A DNA stretch of 64,000 nucleotides from Sabethes cyaneus (GCF_943734655.1 NC_071354.1:48166044-48230043); one strand, 5' to 3'; counted from the stretch's first letter, positions 12,450 through 24,760 are shown. Made by a program: numbers and translations. Notes: generated from the sequence alone by a model not told the origin.

Positions 12450-15129
12450 AGTTTGTACGACGAAATCGTTGATCAAGTAGCCGGATGTTTATGTTGGAAG
12501 CGATTCTTATCTATCCATGGAATGTGCGTAAGTGCTTCTTACAACATATACGTGAAAGTTGCTCGGTAAACAATTTCGATTCTACAGTCATTCTTCTTAC
12601 ATGCATAGGTAAATCCTTAAAGGGATAGTGGTGTACATATATGCACATACAGTTTTGCACAATTATTTCTTGCACGATGTGTTATTTGGACGCCATGTTT
12701 CAGATCTTTGCGGACCTAATGAAAATACTCACACAGTTTAAACAATGCACTTTGAACTTTCTCCATGCAAAACTTCAATTAATTTTACCAAAAAGTTCAA
12801 AAGTTAGAAACATTTGAGTATGTTGCAATTTTACCATGGACACCCTTTAATAAAAAAAATACGCTAAAACTAAGTTTAATTGTTTCATTTGATACCCTGA
12901 AAGTTTGATGGCAATTGGATAAAAACTCGAATAATGCGGATTAATTTTAATTTTGTGTGTTGCAATTTTAACGAGGACACCCTTTATACCACAATTTTCT
13001 GTCTTGCGAATTTGTTACTGTACGTTACTACGAATAACTATTTGAGGACCGCATTGAAAAGATTTCATAGCAATTATTCATCGTCGCGCAACACTAGCAA
13101 ACCGATGACTCAAATCCCAAACCAACCGAAGCAAATAAGTTACCAATCTGCCGGGCAAGCAAATGTTTATGCCTTCCTGCGAGTTCCCGTCGCGGCTGAC
13201 TGCCCCGTATCAATACCTATCGAATTTCATCATCGGACTGGAAGGGATAATAGCAAGGGGTTGTGTCCCAAAAGGGACCAACCGGCTGGCGACGACGACG
13301 ACGACGGCGTAATCATTAAACAAACTACGCTACGCGCTGGCCAGAATGTGAGCCTCAAAATGGAATCCCGAACCGAACCCGGGGAAACATTGAGGGTGGA
13401 TCCAAATAAACCATCTTCGCCTGCTGCAGCAGTTGCAGTTTTTCCATTAGTAATGGATCGAGACAGAAAAAAACGGAATAAATTTCGATTTTCCTCAACA
13501 ATTCCGTGCTGAAGGGATTGGGTTACTAGTAGAGAGGGTTGATTCTTGCGCTAATACTGATATAACAAACAGCAAAAAGGAAAACCCTTCAATGTAACGC
13601 GGATAGGAACAGTGTGCGACGACGACGCCACCCTCGTCGTTCGTTCGGCGTATTTTCTACGTATCGGTCTACTTTGATAGCGACGCTGACCATGTTTCGA
13701 GTTTAATCCAAATTGCGTTACGCCATCAGGCCGTACTTTCGTAACGAATGGGTGATTGAAGGAAATCCTCCTGCTGTCGGTCGGGGTTTAGGCACCTACA
13801 TGGAAGGGTGCTTTACAGCGTAGCTGTTAATCTCAATAATCACGTCCCGACGTTCGAATCCGTTAATAAGGGGTTGAATATTTTCAAAAAAAAGTGTAAT
13901 CAGTTGTGAAATTCGATTTTTTTTTGAGCATTCAATTTGACACGATTGTCGTGTGCCGAAAACTAATAGTTTTTAATTTTAACCCCCTTTTTCAAAATGA
14001 AAAGGGAATTTTCTTCTTTTTTATGTATGAACGAAAATATCACCCTTTTCGAAAAAAAGTAGTGAAAACCTAACCAGCACATGTTAATAAAATGCAATTG
14101 TCGCTTCCGAATTTCCCTTCAACGGGACACAAAGCATTAAAAAAAAACGGGAGACAAACTGTACTTCTGGTCACGGTGGTGATTCTTCGGGTCGGTATCT
14201 TCCCTACGGAATCGAAAATTAACAACAACAGCAGCATACAGTCCGACTACTTTAAATAAATAATAAGAAAAGCGTGCTCCCTATCAAATAAATTTTAAAA
14301 GAACCGACATGAAGTGGAAAAAAAACTACTGAAGTCCCCTTTGGTTTGGTATCTTTTTGTGTACGTCTTCTGCAGAAGACAGCGAGGGACACTCGAGGAG
14401 TTCGAGATCGTCTTTTTAGTCATTAGTAGAGGTGGCGAATGCTGTGCCGGGTTGGGCCCCGTCAAGGGGTGGGTATCGCACGGTGTAAATGAACGATTTT
14501 CAAGCCAGATAAGGTAGGTACGCGTACGATGTATCTTGTCCTCCGGTTCGAGGGGAAAACTTAAAACTGAGCAGATCGAAAGCCGAACAAAATATGATGC
14601 TAATCTGGTCGGCAGCCGAATTGAACGAGCTAGAACAAGCAAGCAAGCAAGACTCGTGCTGTGTGGTAAAAAATGGGAGATTTCTTGTGTTTTTGGCACG
14701 TGGATGAACAACTTTATTTTTTTAATTTTTTTTTTCTTGGCTTCTGGCTGTTGATTTTCCTAATCCCTGCTTCTACCGCACAGAGGGGAGACCGGACTCG
14801 GTTGGTGAGGAAATTTTTTAAACTTTATGGAGTACAAGTTAATTTGTTTGTTATTAAGATGCTAGCAGGAGGTCTCTCACTTTGGACGAAAATCGAGCGG
14901 TTGGTTTTCATGAGAGGGTGCTACCGATTCTGGTTTGGTTCTGTGAAAGCCTGAATGAAGTCTGAATCAGAGCTAAGCCGTGTTGCCTTATAATCGAACC
15001 ATAATTAAGAGTCGTATTCGAATGGTCACTGTAATATCAATGGAGTTACTTTACTTTAAGATAAAAAAGTGGCAACCTCCCGACGACATTTTCTTTGAAA
15101 ATAGCCGTATGCACGAAAATTCAAAGCGA
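12450..15129. other. Mostly unique-looking non-coding stretch
   Basis: TGTTGCAATTTTA and GGACACCCTTTA occur at 12824-12850 and again at 12959-12987, suggesting a decayed repeat. 13000-15100 is GC-richer, with a GAC trinucleotide run near 13290. The 192-codon frame at 12934-13512 begins inside that repeat and shows no domain. Confidence 0.4.
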
Positions 15130-18100
15130 GGAAACTAGACAAAAAAGAAGAACTGAAGAAAAAAGAATATTAATGTAAGTAAAAAAGGAAAAACCCTACA
15201 GAAAATGAGGAGAAACTGGACATAAACTGGACGGAACAAAAAAGAAGGAAAAATGGGACAGAAAAGCAGGGAAACAAACGGAGAAAAAACAGCACAGAAA
15301 AGAAAAGAAAATGGGGAGGAAAAAAGGATAGCAGAAGGCAAAAGGAATGAAACGAAAAAAACAAAACGTGACAGAAAAGCAGAAATATCATAGAAAACGA
15401 TGAACAAACGAAAAACGGGACAGAAAAAGAGCTAATAAGCGAAAAAAGACGACAACCAGGACCGAAAAAAGAGCACAAAGGCTAAAATGAGTGGGACAAT
15501 GACAAAGAACGAGATAGGAAAAGAAGAGAAACGGGGAATACGGAAGAGGAAAGACGAAAAACTCACCTCAAGATATTGAGGACTCAGGAAAAGAACAAAA
15601 AAACGGGACTGGAAAAGAAGAAACAAGGAACAGAGAAAGAGGAAACAGTGGACAGAAAAAAGGGACGAGACAGAAAAGAGAATACTCAACAGAAACCAAT
15701 AGAAATTAAACGGTTAAAACCGGGAAAAAATAGGACGAACGAGACATAAAAATGGGACAGACAAAGAAAGAATGAACGATAGGAAAAGTGGACTTAGGAA
15801 AAAGATAAAACGGAACAAAAAAGGTCGAAAAAATAACAGATTAAGCAAACCGGAGAAGTAAGGGAAAAAAGGGAGATCAAAACATGATAAAAAGACAGAC
15901 GAACGGCACAGAAAAACTAAAATAAAAAGAGATAAATACAGTACAAAGACTGAAAGCGGCAAACAGAGAAAAAGAGAAGAGAAAAAGTTGAAAACGGGAA
16001 AGAAAATAACAAAAAACAAAGAAACTCTATGTAAAAACAAGACTGAAAATAAGAAAAATGGAGCAGTAAAACAAGAACAGTAAAATGAAGCAATAAAACT
16101 GGAAACATGGGACAGAAAAAAAGAAAACGAAAGAAGAAGAGAAAAACGAATCGAAACTGAGAACAAAGACCACGAAAACGGTACATAAAAGGAGAAAAAG
16201 CGGAGCAAAAAGTGGAAAACGGTACGGGAAAAAAGAAACAATTAATTTTAATGAATTACAAAGTCCATGCCCAATTTAAAGTCCAATCTCAAGAATTTCA
16301 AGGACAATTTGTATTCCAATTTCAAGTCTATTTTCAAATGTAGTTCCAAATTTAATTTCAAGTTCAATTTAATGAATAACTACGTATGGATTACCGACGG
16401 TAGTCCATCTCCTGCCGCTCTTTAGATTAAAAAAAACAAAAGAACTAAAATGAAGTTGCAGAAGGGAAAAAGCGTAAAAACTGGTCAAACGGGATAGAAG
16501 AAAGAGGAAAGTGCGAGAGAGAAAAAGAACGAAAGCTAGTATGAAAAAAAGAAAAACGTGGCAGAATGGAATAATGGCAGAATGGACGAGAAATAAAACA
16601 AGGCAAAAAACGAAGAAAAGTGAAAGTAAAAGTAAAAGAAAACAAGTGAAAAGAAAGTGAAGGAAGAGGAAAAAGCCATAAAGCAAACGAGAGAATAACA
16701 AAGAAAATAGGGATAAACTGGACAGAAAAGGAGACAAATAAGACAAATGGGACAAATAAGAAAAAAAACTAAATCCCAAGGAAGAGAAAAGGAGAAAATA
16801 CGGCAGCTGACCAACGGAAACAGAAAAAGGGAAAACATGAAACAGGAAATGAAAAAAGTGAAGAAGAAAAAAAACGCGACCAAATGAAAAAAAGCATCAG
16901 GTGCAGGACATAATAAAAGGTAAAACGGAGCAAATAAACAAAAAAACCAAACAATGAGTAAACGAAAAACGGTACAGAAAAGGAGCTAAAAAGTAAAAGA
17001 AAGATGACAATCAGGACCAAAAAAAAGTCGAAAATGGATTAAAAAAAGTTTTGTATACAGGTAAAGAAGTAAAAGTAATAGAGAAAGAGGAAACAGCAGG
17101 CAGAAAAAAGAGACGAGACAAGAAAGGGAATGCGGAACAGAAAGCTAGACAAACGGTGAAAGAAGAATAACGAAACGTGAAAAAGAGGACAAACAGGATA
17201 TAAACATGGGACAGGCAACAAACAAATGAATAACAAGTAAAATGGAACAGAAAACGACGGAAAGCGAGAGATAAAAAAGAAAATCGAAGAAGAAGGGTAA
17301 AAAAGGGAGCCAAAAACAGGTAAAACGCAAGTCTAAAAATAAGAAAAAATAGAAAATAGGTTTGATTTTAATTTTAACAACAAGTACGTACTCAATTTCG
17401 TATAGTTTGAACTCCAAATTCAAATGTAGTTCCAAAATCAATCTCAAATTCAATTCAATTAATAACTTTACATATAGATTATCGATGGATCTTGAGGTCT
17501 CCTGCTGCTCTTCAAATTGAAAAACAAAAACAAAAGGAGTCAAATGAAGTGGCAGAAGGAAAAAAACGTAAAACAAACTGGGCAAATAGGATAGAAGGAA
17601 GAAGAAAAGAGCAAAAGAAGAATAAAAACTGGCATGAAAAAAGAAAAACGTGGGAGAATGGAAACGTAAACGGGACATAATAAGAGAAAAAAGTGGAAAA
17701 GAAAAAAGTACGGCCGCAAGAAACTGTAGAAAAAGGAGAAAAAGAGGAACAACGAGACAGAAAAAGAAAAAATTGAAGAGAAAAGACTTGTCAGAAAACG
17801 AGGAAAACCATCAGGACTTAATAAGAGAAGGAACAAGGCACACGACAATGAAAAACTAGATAGAAAAGGAATCAAAAAGCGAAAAATTACGAAAACCAGG
17901 GCCGACAGGAAGATTGCGACAAAAATCGAGGCAGGAGAATAGGAAAAACGAAAGAAAAGATAAGAAGAGGAAAATTAGGGCTCAGGAAAAGGGCCAAAAA
18001 CGGGACAAGTTAAGAATAGAAAAGGAACAGAGAAAACGGAGGCAGAAAATAAATCGGCATCGGCAGAAAAAAACGTGACGGAATGGAAGGGAAATAGGAG

Positions 18101-18218
18101 AGAAACGGGAGAAGACAAGTGGAAAACAAGAAAATGAGGGGAAATTGAAGGATATTGAGACAGAAAAGGGAATACAGAACAGAAAAGAAGAGAAACCAAA
18201 AGGGAAAAGAAGAGTATC

Positions 18219-18284
<66 letters not shown>

Positions 18285-18720
18285 AAGAGAGAGAGAGAAA
18301 GAGAGAGTAAAAACTGAAATGTAGGACACGAGCAGAAGAGTTCAAACTAGATATAAAAAGAGAAACATGGGACAAGAACAGCGAAAATGGGACAGGAAAA
18401 ATTAAAAACGGATAAAAAATAAATGGTAAAACGAGAGACAAAAAGACGAGAAACGAGATATAAAACAGGAAAACAGGAGAGGATGGAAAGGAGAGAGCCA
18501 TAAACAGAACAGAACAGAGCCATAAATAGGACTAAAAAGATGGGCAAACTGGACATAAAAAACGAACCAAATGAACACAAAAAAGAAAAAAGAGAAGGAT
18601 AGGGGATAAAAGACGAAAACTAAAACCGAACTAAACCGGAGACCGGAAAGAAAATAAAACATGAGGGAAAACAGGAGAGAAAATAAGAAAAAACGGGACA
18701 GGAAACGAAGAATAAACAAC
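15130..18720. repeat. 3.6-kb purine-rich diverged array
   Basis: The plus strand is almost all purine with recurring GGGACAGAAAA-type words. Longer blocks recur: GAGCTAAAAAGTAAAAG... followed by GACAA.CAGGACC at about 15430, 16985 and 17870; ACATGGGACAGGCAACA-type text at about 15740 and 17190; and an AATTTCAAGT-type insert plus CTCCTGC.GCTCTT at about 16250-16440 and 17350-17530. Block spacing varies from 0.9 to 1.5 kb. The long minus-strand frames of Phe, Ser and Leu are products of the composition, not genes. Confidence 0.75.
18218..18306. repeat. (GA)n microsatellite
   Basis: A nearly pure GA dinucleotide run with occasional AAA interruptions, at the 3' part of the purine-rich array. Confidence 0.9.
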
Positions 18721-18724
18721 ATCT

Positions 18725-19135
18725 ATCCGTACCTCCACGTGGTACCAGCTATAATACGAGCAACCTAGGCCTAGCCGAAATCGTGTAATCAACCTCGGTG
18801 GAAACTAGGGTCGTATACCAACAGGGAAAAATGGCACAGCGCGGGCCTAGTACAGCAGCCTATCTAAATCTAATACACTACGAACAACCAAAGGAATTCG
18901 ACTCGAAACATTCGGCAACATGGACAAAGGAGACGAAATAAGGACATGGAAACTTAGTACCTGGAACTGTAGATCGCTAAATTTCGTGTGTGGCGACAGG
19001 GTGCTGCTCGATCAGTTAGAACCCCGAACGTTCGGCATCGTAGCACTGGAGCTGGAGATCTATCGCAAAGGCGAGAAGGTAAGGAGGATCCGTCATGCAA
19101 CAGTTAGCGAACATATTAAGTTGTCGTTGAAGAAA
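18725..19135 (+). pseudogene. RTE-like LINE 5' fragment with APE endonuclease start
   Basis: From ATG 18920 the frame reads MDKGDEIRTWKLSTWNCRSL and LLDQLEPRTFGIVALELE. TWNCRSL is the conserved beginning of the APE-type endonuclease of non-LTR retrotransposons. The frame stops at 19136. It follows directly on the purine-rich array, and its 3' part appears to continue at 19395 after an antisense insertion. Confidence 0.7.
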
Positions 19136-19390
19136 TAATGCGTCGGTAGTGTTATGGATCATGTTGAATAGCTTTAAAACATCCGCAAAAGCAAGTCTTG
19201 GACATTTTAATGAGCGGATTATGTCATTGAAATACAGGGAAAATACTAGTGGACCCAGATGACTGCCTTGCGCAGTCCTGGAAGTAACGGAGAACAAATC
19301 GATCCCCTCACTGATTTTCACGTTCAGGGCTCGTCCCGTTAAGTAAGATTCTAGCCAGCTTAACCGATGATTATGGCAGATAGTACACTA
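19120..19390 (-). pseudogene. Jockey/CR1-like reverse transcriptase fragment
   Basis: Minus-strand reading gives LSWLESYLTGRALNVKISEG, then AQGSHLGPLVFSLYFNDI and CPRLAFADVLKLF. The Y/FADD catalytic box is FADV, losing one catalytic Asp. It lies between two parts of an RTE-like element on the other strand. Confidence 0.75.
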
Positions 19391-19394
19391 AAAC

Positions 19395-19790
19395 GGGTTT
19401 TCCGGACAAACTGACGTGGCTGATCAAAGCGATCGGGATCAGGAGCGAGTGATAGAACGAGACTAATCTGACCGGTAGTCTTCTACGGACTTGAGGCTGT
19501 TATTTTTGCTTACGAAAGAAACCCGTACACCTGCCGTATTTGAACGATAGATGTTGCGGACTATTTTTGGCGGAGTACAAACGGAAAGCGGTAGGTGGCT
19601 CAGGCGTACGAACCGCGAGCTGTCAACACTGCTTTAAGAGATTCCATTTGTTCACCTGGCGAAATTCTTGGGAGGCTGCGGTGGGCTGGCCACGTCACAT
19701 AGATGCCGGAGGACTGCGCGATGAAATCTGTCTTCCAAAAGTCCACCGGATCCAGGAATAGAGGAATCAACGTGCAAGACGGTTCGACGG
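19395..19790 (+). pseudogene. RTE-like LINE 3' fragment
   Basis: The plus strand reads RMLRTIFGGVQTE..GRWLRRTNREL..L and then RLRWAGHV, PEDCAMK and RNRGINVQDG, the usual C-terminal region after the RT domain. Together with 18725-19135 it forms one degenerate element interrupted by a minus-strand RT fragment. Confidence 0.7.
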
Positions 19791-19891
19791 AATTGTTAAT
19801 TCAGGATATTGTAATTTCCAAGTGTTCTTGCAGTTCGATGACAATTTTTGACAAATACAACTAAAATTCATTTTTCATATTCTTTTTCTGA

Positions 19892-20698
19892 ATGGCAAAA
19901 CGCAGGCGAAAGCAGTTTAATGAGAAGCAAGCAGAAAAATTTATTAAATATTTTTCAACAAAGTACGGTATTCATTGGATCGATAAAAAACTTTTAAATG
20001 ATCCAGAAATAAAATTTTAAAAATTAAGTGTAATGAGCTTAACCGTTTAAAAATGTATACGCTCATTAAGAACTTAAAACAAAATGCATGTAATGCATTT
20101 AACATTGCTAAACTGAGTGCAATGAGTGCAAGTAATTTGATTACTCCTTTCACTCAGGAAAACAGACATTGAAAATACCGAGATGGCAGCATTGCAAGTG
20201 GTCTTACACTCTGAGGTGTTATGGAGAGGGTCTTTGCCAGTCCTTTCACTCAGGAAATTTTAGCCAAATCCGATGAGATGAATTCATCGGAGAAAACAGG
20301 CACTGAAAAAATCGAGGTGGCATCATTGCAAGCTGCCATAAGTGGCCACCAGCAATTCAAAGAAATAACAGAAATTTGGGGTTTCGCCTTGTAGAATTTT
20401 ATGATTCTAGAGAGAGACGTCGCTGGAGGCACAAACAGCTGCTTGACGTAATAAATCCAAAAGCGAATAAATTGATTTGATATAATGATGGATGTAAGCA
20501 GCGAGACCGATTTGAAACGTTATCCAAATCAGACTTGAAAGGCATGTTTCAGAAACTTAAAGGATTACGTGCCTAAAACTAATTCATGATTTCTGGCTTG
20601 ATGACGAAGTTAAATTCGTCATTTTGCAAATGCGGTTAGCACTTAGCACAAAGGATAAACAATACATTAAAGGAAAATGTCTACGGCGTCGCGGTTAG
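19892..20698 (+). pseudogene. Unrecognised frameshifted coding relic, about 250 codons
   Basis: Starting from ATG at 19892, a protein-like frame reads MAKRRRKQFNEKQAEKF and then STKYGIHWIDKKLLND, stopping at 20018-20020. A +1 frame continues with NELNRLKMYTLIKNLKQ and SNLITPFTQE. A later frame gives EILAKSDEMNSSEKTG, another gives RLVEFYDSRERRRW and LLDVINPKANKLI, then DRFETLSKSDLKGMFQKLKG, and finally FWLDDEVKFVILQMRLA up to the stop at 20696-20698. Charged, amphipathic composition in successive frames is hard to explain as non-coding sequence. A partial duplication of the CCTTTCACTCAGGAAA segment occurs near 20145 and 20241. I do not recognise the family. A transposon ORF (for example a gag-like ORF1) or a dead host gene are both possible. 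Confidence 0.45.
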
Positions 20699-20750
20699 AA
20701 AAACCAGCTGGATTAATTCTCTATCGGTAGTTGAATACGATCGATGGGAA

Positions 20751-20830
20751 TATCAATGTTTAAAGATAGAATATCAATGTTTAAAGATAGAATATCAATG
20801 TTTAAAGATAGAATATCAATGTTTAAAGAT
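20751..20830. repeat. 21-bp tandem repeat, about four copies
   Basis: TATCAATGTTTAAAGATAGA recurs with a 21-bp period. Because 21 is a multiple of three, both strands read as short repeated peptides. Confidence 0.9.
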
Positions 20831-22230
20831 GAATTGATCAAATACTTAATTCGTGAATGTTTTACATTTGTCTCGATTACTCCAACTGTTACAAGATTTT
20901 TCCCTAAGGGTTGCCTCAGCTCAAATTTAGTCCGTTCTGACGCCACAAATATGTAACTCTGAACTCGTTCGACTATCTTCCTTCATGTAGTAGCAATTCG
21001 CGGCGGTAAGAGCCGACAGCGAATGGCAAGATTTATGGATATTACCAGCAAAAGCTGTTATGAGCTTATCACGCAACATTGTCATAAAAATTCATATGCG
21101 TTAGGCCGCATACGTTGCAAGCCATTCAAAGTGAAAGAGAACTCTTTTACGTGGGGTTTTACGTAAGTTAAGGGTTATCGGCTTTACCTGTGCGACTAGC
21201 CGGCTGGCCGGCCAGCAGACGATCGTAAGGGACTCGTTGGTTTATGTCACGATACTTTGCCGACTTTATTTACGCTGTTACCGGAGGACGAATTTATGGT
21301 ATCGCTGCGCTTTTACTACGCGATTGCCATTCAGGGACTCGTTGGTGCCACCGAATTTTATTCGATTCGGTAACCGACGAGTATAAATTTGACGTCAGTC
21401 AAGATAGCTAATTAGAAGCCGGTCAAAATGGACGTGTCAAACGGTTTTCAACACGGGCACGTGCGGGACACCGTAAAGTTAAGCCTGAGATTTTAATGTA
21501 CACAACAAAGGATACGATCAATGTTCCCATTCATAGGTAAAAAACAATCTTTTGTAAAAAAAAAATTCAGCGTTGCAGCTTGCATCTTAATTTTGCGCTC
21601 GCGCCAACCGGCATCTGTTGTCCGAAGGAACAGGAAGGGGAAATCAATCCGCTCACGGTAAGCGAAAGCAGTTTTACCTTTTATTGAAAAACGTATCAAT
21701 AAGCAAAAAAAATGGATGGCCAGCAGCAACGGTAACGAAAAGAAGCTATTAAAATGCCCACTGCTGCCGCGTCAGGGATTACACAAAGTGATTAGGGTCC
21801 ATCGATTTTACTTTTCTTCGATTTTTTCGGCCCGAACCGGAACCGAAACGAATCGCTTGCATACGTAAAAATGGCATGGCCACTAGAAGGGACCATGGCT
21901 ACTCTTTCTACATGCAAGCATGCATTTATGCAACAGACAAACAGGGCAAAAATGTGAAATAACGAAACGAAACAATGGCTAGGTTGGGCTTACGGTAAAA
22001 ATATTTGACCCTCATATGATGGTGAATATTTGCATTTTTCGGTTTTGCTTTTGTTTTTTTTTTCTCTCCGTGTTTGATAGTTGCCCACATGACGACGTCC
22101 GGCTGTTGGAAAGAGCGTTGACGGTAGCAGTTGGCCATGATGCAAGGATTAGATTGTGACATAGAAGCAATTCGGTGTTGATTTCTCGAATTATTGTTCA
22201 GTTTTGTAATACAAAGAACTCGACCAACCC
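20831..22230. other. Unannotated stretch
   Basis: GGGACTCGTTGGT occurs twice (about 21229 and 21336), and a TATAAATTTGACGTCAGTC segment near 21382 could be a promoter-like or LTR-like remnant. No gene was supported. Confidence 0.3.
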
Positions 22231-24003
22231 TTACTTACTTACTTATCCTGGCTCGCTGTCCCTTAGGATTTGACCTGCAAAATAATGTTTCGCCAATTAA
22301 CTCGGCTGTGCGTCTCCAATTTCTCGGCTGCCCCACACTTTTCAGGTTCTGTTCCGCTTGGTTTAACTATCGAGCACGCTGCGCAGCTCTGTGTCTTGTA
22401 GGCCAACCGGATTCAAGGCGAAAACCATTTTCGCGCGGTTGTTGTCCGGCATTCTCGCAACATGTCCCGCCCATTGTAACCTTCCAGCTTTAGCAACTTT
22501 CTGGATACTGGGTTCGCCGAAGAGCTGCGCCAGCTCGTGGTTTAGCCTTCTCCTCCATACACTGTTCTCACATACACCGTCAATTACCCCATCGAGCATT
22601 GTCCATGTTTCGTGCCTGTAGAGGACTACCGGTCTGGTTAGAGTTTTGTATATGGTACATTTGGTACGGGAGTGAAGATTACTAGACCTTAAAATCTTGT
22701 GGAGTTCGTAGTAAGCACGACTTCCGGTTAGAATACGTCTGCGTATTTCTCTGCTGTTATCTGAAGTCATCAACTACCCGAGGTATACAAATTCGTCCAC
22801 CACCTCGAACTCGTCCCCGTCGACTACCACATTATTCCTCCTCCTGCTAACAGATACATGATTTTGGACGTATTTACCACTAATCCAAGCTTTACTGCTT
22901 CACGTTTCAGTTTGGTATACTGCTCAGCAACCGCCTGGAACGTCCTTCCAACAATATATATGTCGTCAACGAAACAGATAAATTGCCTAGATTTGTTGAA
23001 GATCGTGCCCCGCATGTTAAAACCCGCACGTTTCGTAACACCTTCTAGCGCGATGCGATGTTGAATAGGAGACAGGAAATACCATCGCCTTGTCGAAGTT
23101 CCCTGCATGTTTCAAACGGGCTTGATAACGCGCCCGAAATCCTCACATAGCACCGCACACCATTCATCGTGGCCTTAACCAGTCTAGTCTGCTTCCCGGA
23201 AAAGTCGTTTTCGTCCATAATTTTCCATAGCTCTTCACGGTCGATAGTATCGTAGGCGGCCTTGAAATTTATGAATAGGTGGTGCCTGGTGCGTAGGGAC
23301 TTGGTATTCGTTACACTTTTGGATGATCTGTCGCAGCACAAAGATTTGGTCCGTTGTCGATCGCCCGTCTACAAAACCGACTTGATAACTTCCCACGCAT
23401 CTACTTGCTAGCGGCGATAGACGGCTAAAGATGATCTGAGAAAGCACTTTATAGGCCGCGTTGAGAATGGTGATCGCTAGATAGTTCTCACATTCCAACT
23501 TGTCGCCCTTCTTGTATATTGGGCATATAACTCCCACCTATCACTCCTCCGGTAGCTGTTCTGCATCCCAGATCCTGACTATCAACCGGTGCAGACAGGT
23601 AACCAACCTATCCGGGCCCATCTTGATAAGCTCCGCTGCGATGCCGTCCTTGCCAGCTGCCTTGTTGTTCTTGAGCTGCCTAATGGCTTCGATCACTTCA
23701 CTTATCGTGGGGGTCGGCACATCACCGTCATCCGCCGTATTGTCACTCTCCCTGCTGTCTTGGTATTCCGTCTCCGCGCCATACAGGTCCTTATTGTAGT
23801 GCTGCTTCCACCTGTCGATCAACTCACGTTCATACGACAAGATCCCTCCGTCTTTATCTCGACATGTTACGGCTCGTGGCACGAAGCCTCTGTGAGATAC
23901 TTCAGTTTCTTGTAGAATTTACGCGTTTCCTGAGAACGATACAGCTGTTCCATGTCCTCGCACTCCATTTCTTCCAGGCGGCGCTTCTTATCCCAGAAAA
24001 AGC
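22231..24003 (-). pseudogene. 5'-truncated RTE-like LINE, about 1.77 kb
   Basis: Minus-strand frames in order: ELIDRWKQHYNKDLYG and NNKAAGKDGIAAELIKMG (23882-23541), GVICPIYKKGDKLECENY and SYQVGFVDGRSTTDQIF (23537-23235), FINFKAAYDTIDREELW (23341-23045), QFICFVDDIYIVGRTFQAV (23108-22824), and RLQWAGHVARMPDNNRAKMV (22773-22363). FVDD is the RT catalytic box. The endonuclease is absent (5' truncation). Frameshifts and stops make it inactive. The 3' end runs into a short TAAG-type tail (TTACTTACTTACTTA on the plus strand, 22231-22245), as expected for RTE-like elements. Confidence 0.9.
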
Positions 24004-24206
24004 TCCAACGCATACATTAAAATTATAGTTAAATTATAATTGGCTTTCAAAACTTCAAAATTGAACTTTTAATTTGGGCATCATTTTCAATTTGCGTTGC
24101 AAGTTGGACGCACCTTTCTATAAATTATAATTTGGTCGCAGGCTTTCGTAAAAGTACAGTAAATATTTGTATAACGCGGTGGGTGCGGGCGATCTCTCAG
24201 CTATCC

Positions 24207-24292
24207 ATTAACCAATAAAGTTGATTTTTGGTACATTGTTAGCATGTGGTTATAACCTAGTCAACTACCAAAAATCAACTTTATTGATTAAC
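24207..24292. repeat. Near-perfect hairpin, arms about 27 bp, loop about 32 nt
   Basis: AATAAAGTTGATTTTTGGTA ends at 24233 and its exact complement TACCAAAAATCAACTTTATT begins at 24266. Matches extend outwards with one or two mismatches. It abuts the start of mosaic repeat A copy 2. Confidence 0.8.
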
Positions 24293-24760
24293 TAGCTGAC
24301 CCGACAAACTTCGTATTGCCACAACACAAATTAAACTGTGTTGTACATAAATCGTGAATCTCGGATGACCTTTGCCACAATCTTGAGTTTTGCAAGTTTC
24401 TGGGGAGTTCATGGGTATTTTAATATACAAATTTTCCTCACAGTAAAGTAGAAAACAACTCCCCCCATTGCTTAGCCTGATAAAATAAAGCGGATAGCAT
24501 TTAAATATTCGCCATCATTACAAACCATTTCGCCGAATACCATTTTGCGGTACACCAATTCTCGGTTGACCATACCGCGGAATATAGAGTTTCGCAAAAT
24601 ACCATTTCGCAAAAAAAAACCTTACGCGGGATGTACCGTTTCACGGAACATCTTTTCGTAGAAAGTACCATTTCACAGGGGTGACCCAACTGAAGGAAAG
24701 TAATAGAGGTCAGTAGTCTAGGAAAATAAATGAACCTAGATAGAGAAGATCTCTAAGGGG
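24291..24760 (+). repeat. Mosaic dispersed repeat A, copy 2 (short form)
   Basis: It starts ACTAGCTGACCCGACAAACT and shares TTTCCTCACAGTAAAGTAG, CATTTCGCCGAATACCATTT and GTAATAGAGGTCAGTAG with copy 1. It lacks the CCAGGTAACCAATG-bounded segment of copies 1 and 3. A hairpin (24207-24292) abuts its left end. Confidence 0.7.

Noticed and set aside
12934..13512. 192-codon open frame
   Set aside because: Its first part lies in a decayed repeat (TGTTGCAATTTTA..GGACACCCTTTA, also at 12824), the rest shows no domain, and the composition matches surrounding non-coding DNA.
15135..18722. Many 60-177-codon minus-strand frames rich in Phe, Ser and Leu, resembling membrane proteins
   Set aside because: They follow from the pyrimidine-rich strand of the purine array, with no conserved start, domain or splice pattern.
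21180..21480. Possible LTR or promoter around TATAAATTTGACGTCAGTC
   Set aside because: No matching second LTR, polypurine tract or reading frame was found, and TATA to initiator spacing is too short for a standard core promoter.
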